A stretch of 64,000 bases of DNA, from NCBI GenBank assembly GCA_016861185.1, contig BOKW01000002.1:310001-374000 (forward strand), given 5' to 3'. Origin of the DNA: Betaproteobacteria bacterium. GTDB lineage: Bacteria; Pseudomonadota; Gammaproteobacteria; Burkholderiales; Burkholderiaceae_F. Position numbers and translations under genes: made by a program. The notes under the pieces are model-generated. The model was not told where the DNA came from and did no database searches. It saw only the letters and a program-made list of their open reading frames with translations. How positions within the stretch are numbered: the first letter of the stretch is position 1; every line of letters starts with the position of its first letter. Of this stretch, positions 17,159-27,023 are shown in pieces.

Positions 17159-18394
17159 ATGAATGCGCCCGAAAAGCTCCACGTCGGCCAGGGCAGCGTG
17201 CTGGGCACGCTGTCGATCTGCTATGCGCCGCTGATCGACAAGAAGCGCAAGGCGATCGGCACGCGGCTGACGATACTGTCGGCGCGCGCGCAGGAGCGGT
17301 TGCCCGTCGGGCGCGTTCTGGACTCGCTGAGCCCCGTGTGGCCCGACGCTTCGGGGCCGGTGCTGATTGCGCCGCTCGACGCGAACCTCGACGAATCGGC
17401 GTTCGAGTGGCAGGCGCCGAAGAACGCGATCCTCGAGGTGCCGGCGGTCACGCTGCGCGACCCGGAAGTGCAAGGCGTGGCGCAGCGGCTGTTCCGCGAC
17501 GGCAAGCGGCTCGCGCTGCGCGGCCGGCCCGACGTGCCGCTGCCGCCCGCGTTGCTCGCATGCTTCGACTACTCGTTGATCCACCAGAACGAGGACCGCC
17601 GCAAGAGCGCGGACGGCACGCCGCTCGCCGCCCCCCCGGGCGTCTCGCGCAAGATCCCGTTCATCGTGACCGGCGTGCAGACGGTGGCCGACGTCGAGGC
17701 TGCGTTCGAGCGCGGCGCGACCGCCAGCGTCGGCTGGCCGCTCGACGACGCGCAGCACCGGCAGGTGCGCCCGCTGCAGCCCGGACAGGCGGTGGTGCTC
17801 GAGCTGCTGCGTCTCGTGCGCGACGACGCCGAGCTGTCGAAGATCGACGCCACGCTGAAACGCGATCCCGCGCTCGCATTCAAGCTGCTGCGGCTCGTCA
17901 ACTCGGCCGCGTTCGGGCTGCCGGTGCAGATCACCAGTTTCCAGCACGCGGTGATGATGCTCGGTTACAAGAAAATGATGCGCTGGCTGTCGCTGCTGCT
18001 GGCCACCGCCTCCAAGGACACGAACACCTTCCCGCTGATGCACGCGTCGATCCGGCGCGGCCTGTTCCTCGAGTACATCGGCGCGAGCGACAGCGAAGCC
18101 GAGTTGCGCGACGAACTGTTCATCACCGGCGCGTTTTCGCTGCTCGATCGCATTACCGGCGCGCCGTTCGAGCAGCTCTTCGAGCTGATCGCGCTGTCGG
18201 AGAACGTCGTCGACGCGATCGTCCGCCGGCGCGGGCCGTACGCGACCTATCTCGCGCTGATCGAATCGATCGAGCGCTCGGACCCGATCGCGATCGGCAA
18301 GCACATCGACGCGCTCGCGATTCCCGTGGCCGCGTGCAACCAGGCGCTGCTGCGCGCGATGTCGGCGGCGAACACGCTGGACTCCGATCTCTGA
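17159..18394 (+). CDS. HDOD-domain signalling protein with degenerate EAL-like N-terminus
   Basis: The 411-residue protein has an HDOD output domain over about residues 205-390 (LELLRLVRDDAELSKIDATLKRDPALAFKLLRLVNSAAF, then FQHAVMMLGYKKMMRWLSLLL). The N-terminal 190 residues resemble the EAL region of YuxH-type proteins but lack a recognisable E-A-L motif, so c-di-GMP hydrolysis is unlikely. Such proteins act as scaffolds in signalling. Start at MNAPEKL: an upstream GTG extension is possible but would run antisense-free into the oxoprolinase 3' region without family similarity. It is a single gene with 92 bases upstream, where AATAAT at 17126-17131 might serve as a -10. Confidence 0.87.
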   Translation: MNAPEKLHVGQGSVLGTLSICYAPLIDKKRKAIGTRLTILSARAQERLPVGRVLDSLSPVWPDASGPVLIAPLDANLDESAFEWQAPKNAILEVPAVTLRDPEVQGVAQRLFRDGKRLALRGRPDVPLPPALLACFDYSLIHQNEDRRKSADGTPLAAPPGVSRKIPFIVTGVQTVADVEAAFERGATASVGWPLDDAQHRQVRPLQPGQAVVLELLRLVRDDAELSKIDATLKRDPALAFKLLRLVNSAAFGLPVQITSFQHAVMMLGYKKMMRWLSLLLATASKDTNTFPLMHASIRRGLFLEYIGASDSEAELRDELFITGAFSLLDRITGAPFEQLFELIALSENVVDAIVRRRGPYATYLALIESIERSDPIAIGKHIDALAIPVAACNQALLRAMSAANTLDSDL

Positions 18395-18423
18395 CGGGTC
18401 GGCTCTCGGCCGACGAGGGAGCC

Positions 18424-18442
18424 GCCCTTCGGCAGGCTCAGG
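18424..18442 (-). repeat. REP-like 19-bp element, copy 2 (upstream of purL)
   Basis: On the reverse strand CCTGAGCCTGCCGAAGGGC, matching copy 1 at 17 of 19 positions. It lies directly upstream of the purL -10 box and overlaps the place where a -35 would be. Confidence 0.68.
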
Positions 18443-18456
18443 GCGCCGCCTATAAT
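18428..18456 (+). promoter_or_regulatory. Candidate purL promoter
   Basis: A perfect TATAAT lies at 18451-18456. With 17-bp spacing the -35 position is TTCGGC (18428-18433), a weak match supplied by the repeat element. Transcription would start near 18463, leaving a leader of about 50 bases before the purL ATG. No purine operator was recognised. Confidence 0.6.
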
Positions 18457-18512
18457 CCGCGCGCGCTCCCGACCGAAGCCCGGCCGCATTGCGGAGCGCA
18501 GCCCGCCTCCGC

Positions 18513-21500
18513 ATGAGCCTTCCCGACACCTTCCTCGCGCTCGACGGTCCGAACGCGCTGTCGAGCTTTCGTGCTGCGCGCCTGCTCGAACGCATCCGCG
18601 CGATCGAGCCGAACGCCGCGGCGATCCGCGCGCGCCACGTTCACTTCGTCCACGCGATCGGCGCGCTCGACGCCGACGCGCGCGCCCGCCTCGACGGGCT
18701 GCTCGACTACGGCGAAGCGGCGGCGCCCGAGGGCGCGCGCGCGTCCGCGTCCTGGCTCGTGGTCCCGCGGCTCGGCACGATCTCGCCGTGGGCGAGCAAA
18801 GCGACCGACATCGCGCACAACTGCGGGCTCGAACGCATCGCCCGCATCGAGCGCGGCACGCGTTACGCGCTGACCCTGAAGGCAGGTGTGTTCGGCGGGC
18901 AACGGGAACTCGCGGCCGACGTCGCGCAGCGCATCGCCGCGCTGCTGCACGACCGGATGACCGAAAGCGTGCTCGACGCGCACGCGGATGCGTCCGCGCT
19001 GTTTCGCGAGCTGCCCGGCAAACCGATGCAGACGGTGCCGCTGCAGGCGCAGGGGCGGGCGGCGCTCGCACGTGCGAACGTCGACATGGGGCTCGCGCTG
19101 TCGGACGACGAGATCGACTACCTGGCCGACGCGTATCGCACGATGCAGCGCGACCCGACCGACGTCGAGCTGATGATGTTCGCGCAGGCCAATTCCGAGC
19201 ACTGCCGGCACAAGATCTTCAATGCGCGCTGGACGATCGACGGGCAGCCGCGCGAGGAATCACTCTTCGGCATGATCCGCGCGACGCACGCGGCCGCGCC
19301 GCAGGGCACGATCGTTGCGTACAAGGACAACGCGGCAGTGATCGAGGGGCGCGTCGCGCGCCGCCTGTATCCGCGCAGCGAGCATGCGCAGGGTGCCGTC
19401 GGCATCGAATACGCCGCGCGCGACGAGCTGACGCATACCGTCTTCAAGGTCGAGACGCACAACCATCCGACCGCGATCTCGCCGTTTCCGGGCGCCGCCA
19501 CCGGCGCCGGCGGCGAGATTCGCGACGAAGGCGCGACCGGACGCGGCGCGAAGCCGAAGGCGGGGCTCGCCGGCTTCAGCGTGTCGCACCTGCGGCTGCC
19601 CGGCGCGCGGCGAGCCTGGGAAAGCGACGGCGACGTTACGCGCGGCGAACGCGCGGATACGGACTACGGATTTCCGTCGCGGATCGCCGACGCGCTCGCG
19701 ATCATGATCGAAGGGCCGATCGGCGCCGCGTCGTTCAACAACGAGTTCGGCCGGCCCAACCTGCTCGGCTATTTCCGCGCGTACGAACAGAACGTCGGCG
19801 GACAGCGCTACGGCTATCACAAGCCGATCATGATCGCCGGCGGCATCGGCAACATCCGCGACGACCAGACGAGCAAGTGCGATCTGCCCGCGGGCACGCT
19901 GCTGATCCAGCTTGGCGGGCCCGGCATGCGCATCGGGCTGGGCGGCGGCGCGGCGTCCAGCCTCGGGGCCGGCGCCAACACCGAGCAGCTCGACTTCGAT
20001 TCGGTCCAGCGCGGCAACGCGGAGATCCAGCGGCGCGCGCAGGAAGTCATCGACCGCTGCTGGTCGCTCGGCGCCGACAACCCGATCCTCAGCATCCACG
20101 ACGTCGGCGCCGGCGGGCTGTCGAACGCCATGCCGGAACTGGCCGACAGCGCGGGCAAGGGCGCGCGCTTCGATCTGGCGAAGGTGCCGGTCGAGGAGAG
20201 CGGCATGAGCCCGCTCGAGATCTGGTGCAACGAGTCGCAGGAGCGCTACGCGCTCGCGATCGCCCCCGATCGGCTGCCGGCGTTCGACTGGCTGTGCAAG
20301 CGCGAGCGCTGCCCGTATGCGGTGATCGGCACCATCGCCGACGATGGCCGGCTCGTCGTCGCGCGCGCCGGCGAGCCGCCCGCGGTCGACATGCCGATGA
20401 ACGTGCTGCTCGGCAAGCCGCCGAAGATGCAGCGCGATGTCGCGCACGTCGCGCGCGCGCTGCCGAAGATCGACACGAGCGGATTCGATCTCGCGCAGGT
20501 GACGTTCGACGTGCTGCGCCATCCCACGGTCGCGAACAAGAGCTTCCTGATCACGATCGGCGACCGCTCGGTCGGCGGGCTGAACTGCCGCGACCCGATG
20601 GTCGGCCCCTGGCAGGTGCCGGCGGCTGATTGCGCGGTCACGCTGCTCGACTTCGAAGGCTACGCGGGAGAAGCGATGGCGATGGGCGAACGCACGCCGG
20701 TCGCGGTGATCGATTCCGCCGCTGCATCGCGCATGGCGATCGGCGAAGCGCTGACCAATCTCGTCGCGGCCGACGTCGAACTGGCGCGCGTGAAGCTGTC
20801 GGCCAACTGGATGGCCGCGTGCGGCCAGCCCGGCGAGGACGCCGCGCTGTTCGACGCGGTCGCCGCGGCGAGCGAGTTCTGCAAACGGCTCGGCATCAGC
20901 ATCCCGGTCGGAAAGGACTCGCTGTCGATGAAGACGGCGTGGCAGGAGGACGGCGCAAACAAGCTCGTTGCGTCGCCCGTCTCGCTGATTGTTTCGGCGT
21001 GCGCGCCGGTCGGCGACGTGCGGCGCTCGCTGACGCCGCAGCTCCGCACCGACGCCGGCGACACGGTACTCGTGCTGATCGATCTTTCGGCGGGCAAGCA
21101 GCGGCTCGGCGCATCGATCTTCGCGCAGGTCACCCGCCAGATCGGCAACGACGCGCCGGATGTGGACGATCCGGGCAGGCTCGCCGCGGCGGTCCGAGCG
21201 GTGCGCAAGCTGGCGAACGAAGGCAAGGTGCTCGCGTACCACGATCGCTCCGACGGCGGACTGTTCGCGACGATCTGCGAGATGGCCTTCGCGGGCCATT
21301 GCGGCGTGACGCTGAACATCGACATTCTCGCGATGGATCCGGTTGCTTCCGACTGGGGCGACTTCAAGGTGCGGCCCGAGCAGGTGGCGGTGCGGCGCGA
21401 CGAGTTCACGCTGCGCGCGCTGTTCAACGAGGAGCTGGGCCTCGTGCTGCAGGTCCGCGCGGCCGAGGCAAGCGACGTGATGAACGCGCTGCGCGCCGAG

Positions 21501-22538
21501 GGGCTGGGCGCGATCTCGCACGTCGTCGGCAAACCCAACGACCGCGACGCGATCGAGGTCTGGCGCGACGCGAAATCGGTCTTTTCCCGGCCACGCGTCG
21601 AGCTGCAGAAGGCGTGGAGCGAGGTGTCGTGGCGCATCGGGCGGCTGCGCGACCATCCGGACTGCGCCGACGCGGAGTACGCGCGCATCGACGACGCGGA
21701 AGACCGCGGGCTGTCGATGCAGCTTACGTTCGATCCGGCCGAAGACATCGCCGCGCCTTTCATCGCGACCGGCGCGCGGCCGCGCGTGGCGATCCTGCGC
21801 GAGCAGGGCGTCAACAGCCAGTACGAGATGGCGAGCGCGCTCGACCGCGCCGGCTTCACCGCGGTCGACGTGCACATGACGGATCTGCTCGCCGGCCGCG
21901 CTTCGCTTGCGGACTTCAAAGGCTTCGCCGCCTGCGGCGGCTTTTCCTACGGTGACGTGCTGGGCGGCGGAGGCGGTTGGGCCAAGACCATCCTGCACAA
22001 CCCGAAGCTCGCCGAGCAGTTCGCCGCGTTCTTCGGCCGCGGCGATACGTTCGCGCTGGGCGTGTGCAACGGCTGCCAGATGATGAGCCAGCTGTCGATG
22101 ATGATCCCCGGCGCGCGGCACTGGCCGCGCTTCGAGCGCAATGCATCTGAGCAGTTCGAGGCGCGGCTGGTGATGGTCGAGGTCGTCGACTCGCCTTCGA
22201 TCTTCCTCGCCGGCATGGCCGGCAGCCGGATGCCGATCGCCAATGCCCACGGCGAAGGCCGCGCGGTGTTCCGCAGCGAAGAGGACCGCGCGCAGGCGCT
22301 GGTCGCGGTGCGTTACGTCGATTCGCAGGGACAGCCGACCGAACGCTACCCGTACAACCCGAATGGTTCGCCCGGCGGCATCACGGGGCTCACCACGCCC
22401 GATGGGCGCTTCACGATCCTGATGCCGCACCCCGAACGCGTGCGCCGAACGGTGCAGATGTCGTGGCAGCCGCCGGGGCTCGGCGAGGACTCGCCGTGGA
22501 TGCGGATGTTCCGCAATGCGCGGCGCTGGCTAGGCTGA
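18513..22538 (+). CDS. purL: Phosphoribosylformylglycinamidine synthase (large, fused form)
   Basis: Converts FGAR, glutamine and ATP to FGAM in de novo purine synthesis. The 1341-residue protein is the single-chain gammaproteobacteria/betaproteobacteria form. It shows [13 protein letters not shown], the ATP-binding [34 protein letters not shown], and a C-terminal glutaminase domain from about residue 1085. That domain has catalytic Cys near 1185 (GVCNGCQMM) and the PHPERV motif with His near the end. Start at MSLPDTF agrees with the family. It stands as a single unit with its own TATAAT promoter. purT lies 30 kb away in this window and guaA at the end, but they are not clustered. Confidence 0.97.
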   Translation: MSLPDTFLALDGPNALSSFRAARLLERIRAIEPNAAAIRARHVHFVHAIGALDADARARLDGLLDYGEAAAPEGARASASWLVVPRLGTISPWASKATDIAHNCGLERIARIERGTRYALTLKAGVFGGQRELAADVAQRIAALLHDRMTESVLDAHADASALFRELPGKPMQTVPLQAQGRAALARANVDMGLALSDDEIDYLADAYRTMQRDPTDVELMMFAQANSEHCRHKIFNARWTIDGQPREESLFGMIRATHAAAPQGTIVAYKDNAAVIEGRVARRLYPRSEHAQGAVGIEYAARDELTHTVFKVETHNHPTAISPFPGAATGAGGEIRDEGATGRGAKPKAGLAGFSVSHLRLPGARRAWESDGDVTRGERADTDYGFPSRIADALAIMIEGPIGAASFNNEFGRPNLLGYFRAYEQNVGGQRYGYHKPIMIAGGIGNIRDDQTSKCDLPAGTLLIQLGGPGMRIGLGGGAASSLGAGANTEQLDFDSVQRGNAEIQRRAQEVIDRCWSLGADNPILSIHDVGAGGLSNAMPELADSAGKGARFDLAKVPVEESGMSPLEIWCNESQERYALAIAPDRLPAFDWLCKRERCPYAVIGTIADDGRLVVARAGEPPAVDMPMNVLLGKPPKMQRDVAHVARALPKIDTSGFDLAQVTFDVLRHPTVANKSFLITIGDRSVGGLNCRDPMVGPWQVPAADCAVTLLDFEGYAGEAMAMGERTPVAVIDSAAASRMAIGEALTNLVAADVELARVKLSANWMAACGQPGEDAALFDAVAAASEFCKRLGISIPVGKDSLSMKTAWQEDGANKLVASPVSLIVSACAPVGDVRRSLTPQLRTDAGDTVLVLIDLSAGKQRLGASIFAQVTRQIGNDAPDVDDPGRLAAAVRAVRKLANEGKVLAYHDRSDGGLFATICEMAFAGHCGVTLNIDILAMDPVASDWGDFKVRPEQVAVRRDEFTLRALFNEELGLVLQVRAAEASDVMNALRAEGLGAISHVVGKPNDRDAIEVWRDAKSVFSRPRVELQKAWSEVSWRIGRLRDHPDCADAEYARIDDAEDRGLSMQLTFDPAEDIAAPFIATGARPRVAILREQGVNSQYEMASALDRAGFTAVDVHMTDLLAGRASLADFKGFAACGGFSYGDVLGGGGGWAKTILHNPKLAEQFAAFFGRGDTFALGVCNGCQMMSQLSMMIPGARHWPRFERNASEQFEARLVMVEVVDSPSIFLAGMAGSRMPIANAHGEGRAVFRSEEDRAQALVAVRYVDSQGQPTERYPYNPNGSPGGITGLTTPDGRFTILMPHPERVRRTVQMSWQPPGLGEDSPWMRMFRNARRWLG

Positions 22539-22659
22539 ACGCCCCACGCGCAGGGGATCTCCCGGCGGCGTGAAGTCCGGCAAACTTGCACGGGGGCGAT
22601 TTCCCATGCAGCGGAGCACAGTTCGCCCTGCAATGTCTCCATCGATGAAAGGTTGAAAG

Positions 22660-23181
22660 ATGATCAAACGCACGCATTGGCTGGCCGGCATCGCAATAGC
22701 CGCCGCGGTCGCCGTGCAGCCGGCCTACGCGCAGGCCGGTCGCGCGGCGCAGGCGGACGGCTGGGGTACTTTCCTCGGCGCATCCATCGGCGACAGCGAC
22801 TTCGACACCGGCTTCAAGCTGTTCGCGGGACAGCAGTTTCATCGCAACTTCGCGTGGGAGATCCAGTACACCGACTTCGGCGATCGCAACGAGCGGCGTT
22901 TCGGAACATCCGTCGAAGCGTCCGCTTGGGCGCTCGGCGGTTCGCTGGTCGGACTGCTTCCGGTCAGCCCCGAGTTCTCGCTGTTCGGCAAGCTCGGCGT
23001 GCACTACGCGAAGGCCAAGGTCTCGGGACCCGGCGTCTCCGCTTCGGACTCCGACGTCGAGCTGGGTATCGGCGCAGGGCTCAGCTACCGGCTGACGCAG
23101 CAGCTCACGCTGCGCGCCGAAGTCGAGGACATCGGCGATCCCGGCGAGATGATCAGCGTCGGCCTGCAGTTCCGCTTCTGA
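22660..23181 (+). CDS. Small outer-membrane beta-barrel protein
   Basis: A 173-residue protein with a signal peptide cut near AYAQA (residue 23) followed by alternating beta strands and a C-terminal Phe (VGLQFRF), the signature for BAM-mediated outer-membrane insertion. The pattern GTFLGASIGDSDFDTGFKLFAGQQFHRNFAWEIQYTDFG resembles OmpA-like/OmpW-like eight-stranded porin-type barrels. Function is unknown. The AGGTTGAAAG before the ATG is a weak ribosome site. It is monocistronic and followed by a strong terminator. The 121-base upstream gap contains no box I can defend. Confidence 0.83.
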   Translation: MIKRTHWLAGIAIAAAVAVQPAYAQAGRAAQADGWGTFLGASIGDSDFDTGFKLFAGQQFHRNFAWEIQYTDFGDRNERRFGTSVEASAWALGGSLVGLLPVSPEFSLFGKLGVHYAKAKVSGPGVSASDSDVELGIGAGLSYRLTQQLTLRAEVEDIGDPGEMISVGLQFRF

Positions 23182-23201
23182 CCGGAGCGCAGGATGGCAA
23201 A

Positions 23202-23230
23202 GGGGGCGCCGCGGCGCCCCCTTCGCTTTA
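23202..23230. terminator. Bidirectional terminator between the porin-like gene and the parvulin gene
   Basis: A perfect 20-bp palindrome (GGGGGCGCCG / CGGCGCCCCC, 23202-23221) is followed by TTCGCTTTA on the forward strand. On the reverse strand it is followed by TTTGCC. It separates two convergent genes and can serve both. Confidence 0.75.
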
Positions 23231-23268
23231 CCGCGGCCGACGCCCGACGGCGATCGGCCGACGATCGC

Positions 23269-24036
23269 TCACTGCACTTTCGCGTTCTTGCGCAGCCCTT
23301 CGACAAAAGCCTGCACGCGCTGCTGCTGAAGCGCCTCGCGGATCTGGCCCTGCACCTGTGCGAGCGGCGGGAACTGCGTGTCGCGCACGTCGTCGAGCCG
23401 GATCACGTGCCAGCCGAACTGAGTCTGCACGGGCGTCTCGGTGAACTTGCCCTTCTCGAGCTTGACCATCGCCTCCGAGAACGGCTTGACGTAGGCATCG
23501 GGGCCGGCCCAGTCGAGGTCGCCGCCGTTGTTCGCCGAGCCCGGATCCTTCGACTTCTTGGCGAGCTCCTCGAACTTCGCGCCCTTTTTCAGCTCGGCGA
23601 CGATCGCTTTCGCTTCCTCTTCCTTTTCGACCAGGATGTGGCGCGCGCGGTACTCCTTGCTGCCGGCCGCCTGCTTCTGCTTGTCGTATTCGGCCTGGAT
23701 CTGCGCGTCGGTGATCGGGTTCTTCTGCAGCTCGTCGCGCATCAGCGCCTGGATCAGCGTGTTCTGCCGCTGCACGTCGAGCTGGAACTTGACTTCGGGT
23801 TTTTCGGCCAGGCCGCGCTTCTGCGCTTCCTGCAGGAAGACCTCGCGGCGGATCAGCTCCTCCTTGATCATCTTGCGCAGCTCGGGCGTGTCCTGCTGGC
23901 CCTGCTGCTGCAGCTGCTTGACCCAGGCGTCTTCGCGCGCCTTGGGAATCGGCCGGTTGTTGACGACCGCGATGTTCTGCGCCAATACGGCGCCGCTGGC
24001 GAGCGCGGCCAGCGAGAATGCAACGATACGCATCAT
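23269..24036 (-). CDS. Periplasmic parvulin-type peptidyl-prolyl cis-trans isomerase
   Basis: Assists folding of exported proteins. The 255-residue protein has a signal peptide (cleaved near VLAQ, residue 20), an N-terminal helical chaperone region rich in Lys, Glu and Gln, and a parvulin domain (residues about 130-225: RARHILVEKEEEAKAIV, GGDLDWAG, FGWHVIRL). This is the PpiC/PrsA-like betaproteobacterial form that usually follows bolA and yciB. Two adjacent ATGs exist at the start; the first overlaps the bolA stop. Confidence 0.92.
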   Translation of the reverse strand: MMRIVAFSLAALASGAVLAQNIAVVNNRPIPKAREDAWVKQLQQQGQQDTPELRKMIKEELIRREVFLQEAQKRGLAEKPEVKFQLDVQRQNTLIQALMRDELQKNPITDAQIQAEYDKQKQAAGSKEYRARHILVEKEEEAKAIVAELKKGAKFEELAKKSKDPGSANNGGDLDWAGPDAYVKPFSEAMVKLEKGKFTETPVQTQFGWHVIRLDDVRDTQFPPLAQVQGQIREALQQQRVQAFVEGLRKNAKVQ

Positions 24037-24347
24037 GACTTCGACTTTCCTTCGGGGGTTCGGGACCGGCTCGCGCCGTCCTCGTGAGGCGCCAGCAGTA
24101 CGAGCGAAAGCGCGTGGACTTCGCGCTTCATGAGGTCTTCGAGGGCATCATACACGAGGCGATGTCGCGCGACGCGCGCCAGCCCCTCGAACTTCGGGCT
24201 GACCAGATGGACGCGATAGTGCCCGCCGCCGCTCTTGGCGCCTTCGTGGCCGGCGTGCAGCGCGCTCTCGTCTTCGATGCGCAGCGCCAGCGGCGCGAGC
24301 GCGCGCTCGATCCGCTCGCGGATCTTCGCGACGGTGCCCTCAGGCAT
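24033..24347 (-). CDS. bolA: BolA family protein
   Basis: The 104-residue protein is of the BolA/IbaG class, which pairs with monothiol glutaredoxins in Fe-S handling or acts in stress morphology. Conserved features are the start RIRERIERAL, the central ESALHAGH with GGGHYRVHLVS, the segment FEGLARVARHRLVYDAL, and VHALSL near the C-terminus. It overlaps both yciB upstream and the parvulin gene downstream by a few bases, indicating one operon msrB-yciB-bolA-ppi. Confidence 0.92.
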   Translation of the reverse strand: MPEGTVAKIRERIERALAPLALRIEDESALHAGHEGAKSGGGHYRVHLVSPKFEGLARVARHRLVYDALEDLMKREVHALSLVLLAPHEDGASRSRTPEGKSKS

Positions 24348-24966
24348 CGGGCGCCTCCTTCATGTGACGCGCGAGCCACACGCCCATCGCCAGCGTGAAG
24401 GCCAGGGTGATCCCCATCAGGCCGAACAGCTTGAAACTCACCCAGGTGTCGGTCGGGAAGTTGAACGCGACGTACAGGTTGAGCGCGCCCATCGCGGCGA
24501 AGAACGCCGCCCAGACCCACAGCAGCCGCTCCCACACCGGATCGGGCAGTTCGAGCTGTTTGCCGAGCAGGCTGCGCACGAAGTTCCTGCGCGCGAGCAC
24601 GCGACCGGCGACGAGGATCGCGCCGAACAGCCAGTACAGGATCGACGGCTTCCACTTGATGAAGGTCTCGTCGTGCAGCCAGATCGTCGCGCCGCCGAAG
24701 ACGACGATGACCGCGACCGAGATCCACAGCATCGGATCGACCTTGCGCCGGCGCGCGAGCAGCCAGCCGACCTGCGCGAGCGACGCCGCGATCGCGAGCG
24801 CGGTAGCGAGCAGGATCGGCGCCTGGGCTGCGGGCACGGCGCCGTCGGCGACCAGCGCGCCGAGCCAGCGCTCCGCCAGCGCGGCCGAGACGTCGGGGAA
24901 GGCCTGCGCGAGCTTGTAGGTCCCAAAGAACAGGATGACGGGGAACAGATCGAACAGCAGCTTCAA
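24340..24966 (-). CDS. yciB: Inner membrane-spanning protein YciB (septation protein A family)
   Basis: A 208-residue polytopic inner membrane protein linked to cell envelope synthesis and septation. The family N-terminus ([13 protein letters not shown]) and [14 protein letters not shown] are clear, with about five to six hydrophobic segments and the C-terminal [20 protein letters not shown]. There is no ATG at the family N-terminus. The start is a TTG whose last two bases overlap the msrB stop (TTGA), so translation is coupled to msrB. The stop overlaps bolA. Confidence 0.93.
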   Translation of the reverse strand: MKLLFDLFPVILFFGTYKLAQAFPDVSAALAERWLGALVADGAVPAAQAPILLATALAIAASLAQVGWLLARRRKVDPMLWISVAVIVVFGGATIWLHDETFIKWKPSILYWLFGAILVAGRVLARRNFVRSLLGKQLELPDPVWERLLWVWAAFFAAMGALNLYVAFNFPTDTWVSFKLFGLMGITLAFTLAMGVWLARHMKEAPDA

Positions 24967-25382
24967 ACGGGCTCCCGTGTGTCGTCGGTCGTGCGTGGTT
25001 CGAACGTCAGTGCGGCCGAGTTGATGCAGTAGCGCAGCCCCGTGGGCGGCGGCCCGTCTTCGAACACGTGGCCCAGATGCGCGTCGCAGACGTTGCACAG
25101 GATCTCGGTGCGGACCATCCCGTGGCTGTGATCGGGCTTCTCGCGCACGTTGGCCGGGTCGATCGGCTCGAAATAGCTCGGCCAGCCGCAACCCGAGTCG
25201 AATTTGGCGTCGGACGCGAACAGGGCCGTGCCGCAGCCCACGCAGCGGTAGATTCCGGCCTCGTGATGGTTCCAGTAGCGGCCCGTGAACGCGCGTTCAG
25301 TCGCCTTCTGGCGCGTCACCGCGTATTCCATCGGCGCAAGCTGGGCGCGCCATTCTTCGTCTGACTTGCGGACCTTGTTCAT
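24963..25382 (-). CDS. msrB: Peptide-methionine (R)-S-oxide reductase MsrB
   Basis: Reduces methionine-R-sulfoxide in proteins. At 139 residues it is a standard single-domain MsrB. It has a structural zinc site (CVGCG and CNVCDAH), the [11 protein letters not shown] signature, and catalytic Cys in RYCINSAAL near residue 120. Start ATG gives [11 protein letters not shown], typical for the family. It is the first gene of the msrB-yciB-bolA-ppi series and lies 43 bases downstream of selO, so may be read with it. Confidence 0.96.
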   Translation of the reverse strand: MNKVRKSDEEWRAQLAPMEYAVTRQKATERAFTGRYWNHHEAGIYRCVGCGTALFASDAKFDSGCGWPSYFEPIDPANVREKPDHSHGMVRTEILCNVCDAHLGHVFEDGPPPTGLRYCINSAALTFEPRTTDDTREPV

Positions 25383-25425
25383 TCGAGCGTCGGGTCGGGG
25401 ATTGCGGACTGCGATGGAGCGGGCG

Positions 25426-26949
25426 TCATGACGAGCAGGACAGAGCCAAGCCCGCCGCCCAATCGGGTGGAAGCTTGGCATACGGCTCGAACTCGGGCTG
25501 CTCGTCGTACGGTCGCCGCAGCACCGCGAGCAGACGCGCGACCTCGCCGAAATCGCGCGGGCCGTCGTCGCCGCGCGCCTTGCGGATCGCGATCTCCGCA
25601 AGGTAGTTGCGCAGGACGTACTTCGGATTGACGCGGTTCATCCGCGCCGCACGTTCGGCGTCCACACTCGCTTCGCGCCGCAATCGCGCGCGGTAGGCGG
25701 CGGCCCAGGCGTCGAACGCGGCGCGATCCGCGAACAGATCGCGCACCGGGGCATCCTCGGCGGAATCGGTCGCGTCGACGCGCAGTTGCGCGAGCTTGCG
25801 CCAGAAGAGCGTCCAGTCGGCGCGGTTGGCATGCAGCAGTTCGATGGTCTGCTCGATCAGTGCGTCGTCGCCGGCTTGGACCGTCGCGAGGCCGAGCTTG
25901 GCGTGCAAGCGTTCGTCGAGGGCCTGCGCGAACTCGTCCTTGAAGACCGCGAGCGCGGCCTGCGTCGCTTCGACGTCTTCGGTCAGCGGCAGCAGCGCCT
26001 GGCCGAGGCAATACAGGTTCCAGTGCGCGATCTGCGGCTGGCGGTGGTAGGCGTAGCGGCCCTGTTCGTCCGAATGGTTGCAGACGTGGCCGGCGTCGAA
26101 GCCGTCGATGAAGCCGAAGGGGCCGTAGTCGATCGTCAGTCCGAGGATCGACATGTTGTCGGTGTTCATTACGCCGTGGCAGAAGCCGACCGCCTGCCAT
26201 TGCGCGATCAGCCGCGCGGTCCGGCGCGCGACTTCCTCGAGCAGCGCCAGGTAGGGATGCGGCGCCTCGCGCAGCTCGGGGTAGAAGGTCGCGATCACGT
26301 AGTCGGCGAGCTGGCGCAGTTCGTCGTGGCGCTGCTGCCAGTAGAAGAACTCGAAGGAACCGAAGCGCACGAAACTCGGCGCCATGCGCGTGACGACCGC
26401 GGCCGATTCGACGTTTTCGCGGAACACCGGGTAGTCGGAGCCGATGACGGCCAGCGCGCGCGTGGTGGGGATCCCGAGCGCGTGCATCGCTTCCGAGCAC
26501 AGGAACTCGCGGATCGACGAGCGCAGCACGGCGCGCCCGTCGCCCATGCGCGAGTAGGGCGTCTTGCCGGAGCCCTTGAGCTGAAACTCCCACACGCGAC
26601 CGTCGGGGCCGACCGCGCCGCCGAGCAGGATCGCGCGGCCGTCGCCGAGCTGCGGCACGTACACGCCGAACTGATGACCGCTGTAGACCGCGGCGAGCGG
26701 TTCGGCGCCCGGCCAGTCGAGATTGCCGGCGAGTGCTTCGACCAGCGCCGGCCGGTCGAAGTCGGGCGGGTTCAGCCCGATCAACGCCGCCGCCGCAGGC
26801 GAATAGGCGACCAGATACGGGTCGGGGAGCGGCGTCGGCGCGAGCCGCGTGTAGAAACCCGGAGCCAGCCGGCCGTAGCCGTGGTCCCAGCGCAGGGCTG
26901 GCAGTTCGGCCTGACGTGCGGCGAGCGGCGGCGGAGCGGAGTGGTTCAC
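25426..26949 (-). CDS. selO: Protein adenylyltransferase SelO (YdiU)
   Basis: A pseudokinase-fold enzyme that transfers AMP to Ser, Thr or Tyr of proteins in redox control. The protein is 507 residues from the chosen GTG. It shows the inverted-ATP kinase motifs: [39 protein letters not shown] and [11 protein letters not shown]. It ends SCSS, where the Cys sits at the position of selenocysteine in animal SelO. GTG at 26949 was preferred because CAGGAT lies just upstream and the family starts near this point. An ATG 63 bases further upstream would extend it into the divergent promoter region. It lies beside msrB. Confidence 0.93.
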   Translation of the reverse strand: MNHSAPPPLAARQAELPALRWDHGYGRLAPGFYTRLAPTPLPDPYLVAYSPAAAALIGLNPPDFDRPALVEALAGNLDWPGAEPLAAVYSGHQFGVYVPQLGDGRAILLGGAVGPDGRVWEFQLKGSGKTPYSRMGDGRAVLRSSIREFLCSEAMHALGIPTTRALAVIGSDYPVFRENVESAAVVTRMAPSFVRFGSFEFFYWQQRHDELRQLADYVIATFYPELREAPHPYLALLEEVARRTARLIAQWQAVGFCHGVMNTDNMSILGLTIDYGPFGFIDGFDAGHVCNHSDEQGRYAYHRQPQIAHWNLYCLGQALLPLTEDVEATQAALAVFKDEFAQALDERLHAKLGLATVQAGDDALIEQTIELLHANRADWTLFWRKLAQLRVDATDSAEDAPVRDLFADRAAFDAWAAAYRARLRREASVDAERAARMNRVNPKYVLRNYLAEIAIRKARGDDGPRDFGEVARLLAVLRRPYDEQPEFEPYAKLPPDWAAGLALSCSS

Positions 26950-27023
26950 GCGTTCGATCCTGAAATACCCGATTGTATTTACACTGCGCGCGCAGAACCA
27001 CGACGCATACAAGGAGACACGAC
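26950..27023. promoter_or_regulatory. Divergent selO / acyl-CoA ligase control region
   Basis: The 74-base gap is A/T-richer than its flanks. On the reverse strand TACAAT (26977-26972) with TGGTTC 17 bases upstream is a plausible selO promoter. On the forward strand TTGTATTTACACT could hold a -10 for the ligase gene, and AAGGAG at 27011-27016 is its ribosome site. Confidence 0.4.

Noticed and set aside
23202..23221. Palindrome considered as a restriction or operator site
   Set aside because: Its position between convergent genes and flanking T-rich bases fit a bidirectional terminator better.
25426..27012. ATG start for selO at 27012
   Set aside because: It would run 21 codons through the divergent promoter region. 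GTG at 26949 has a better ribosome site and fits the family N-terminus.
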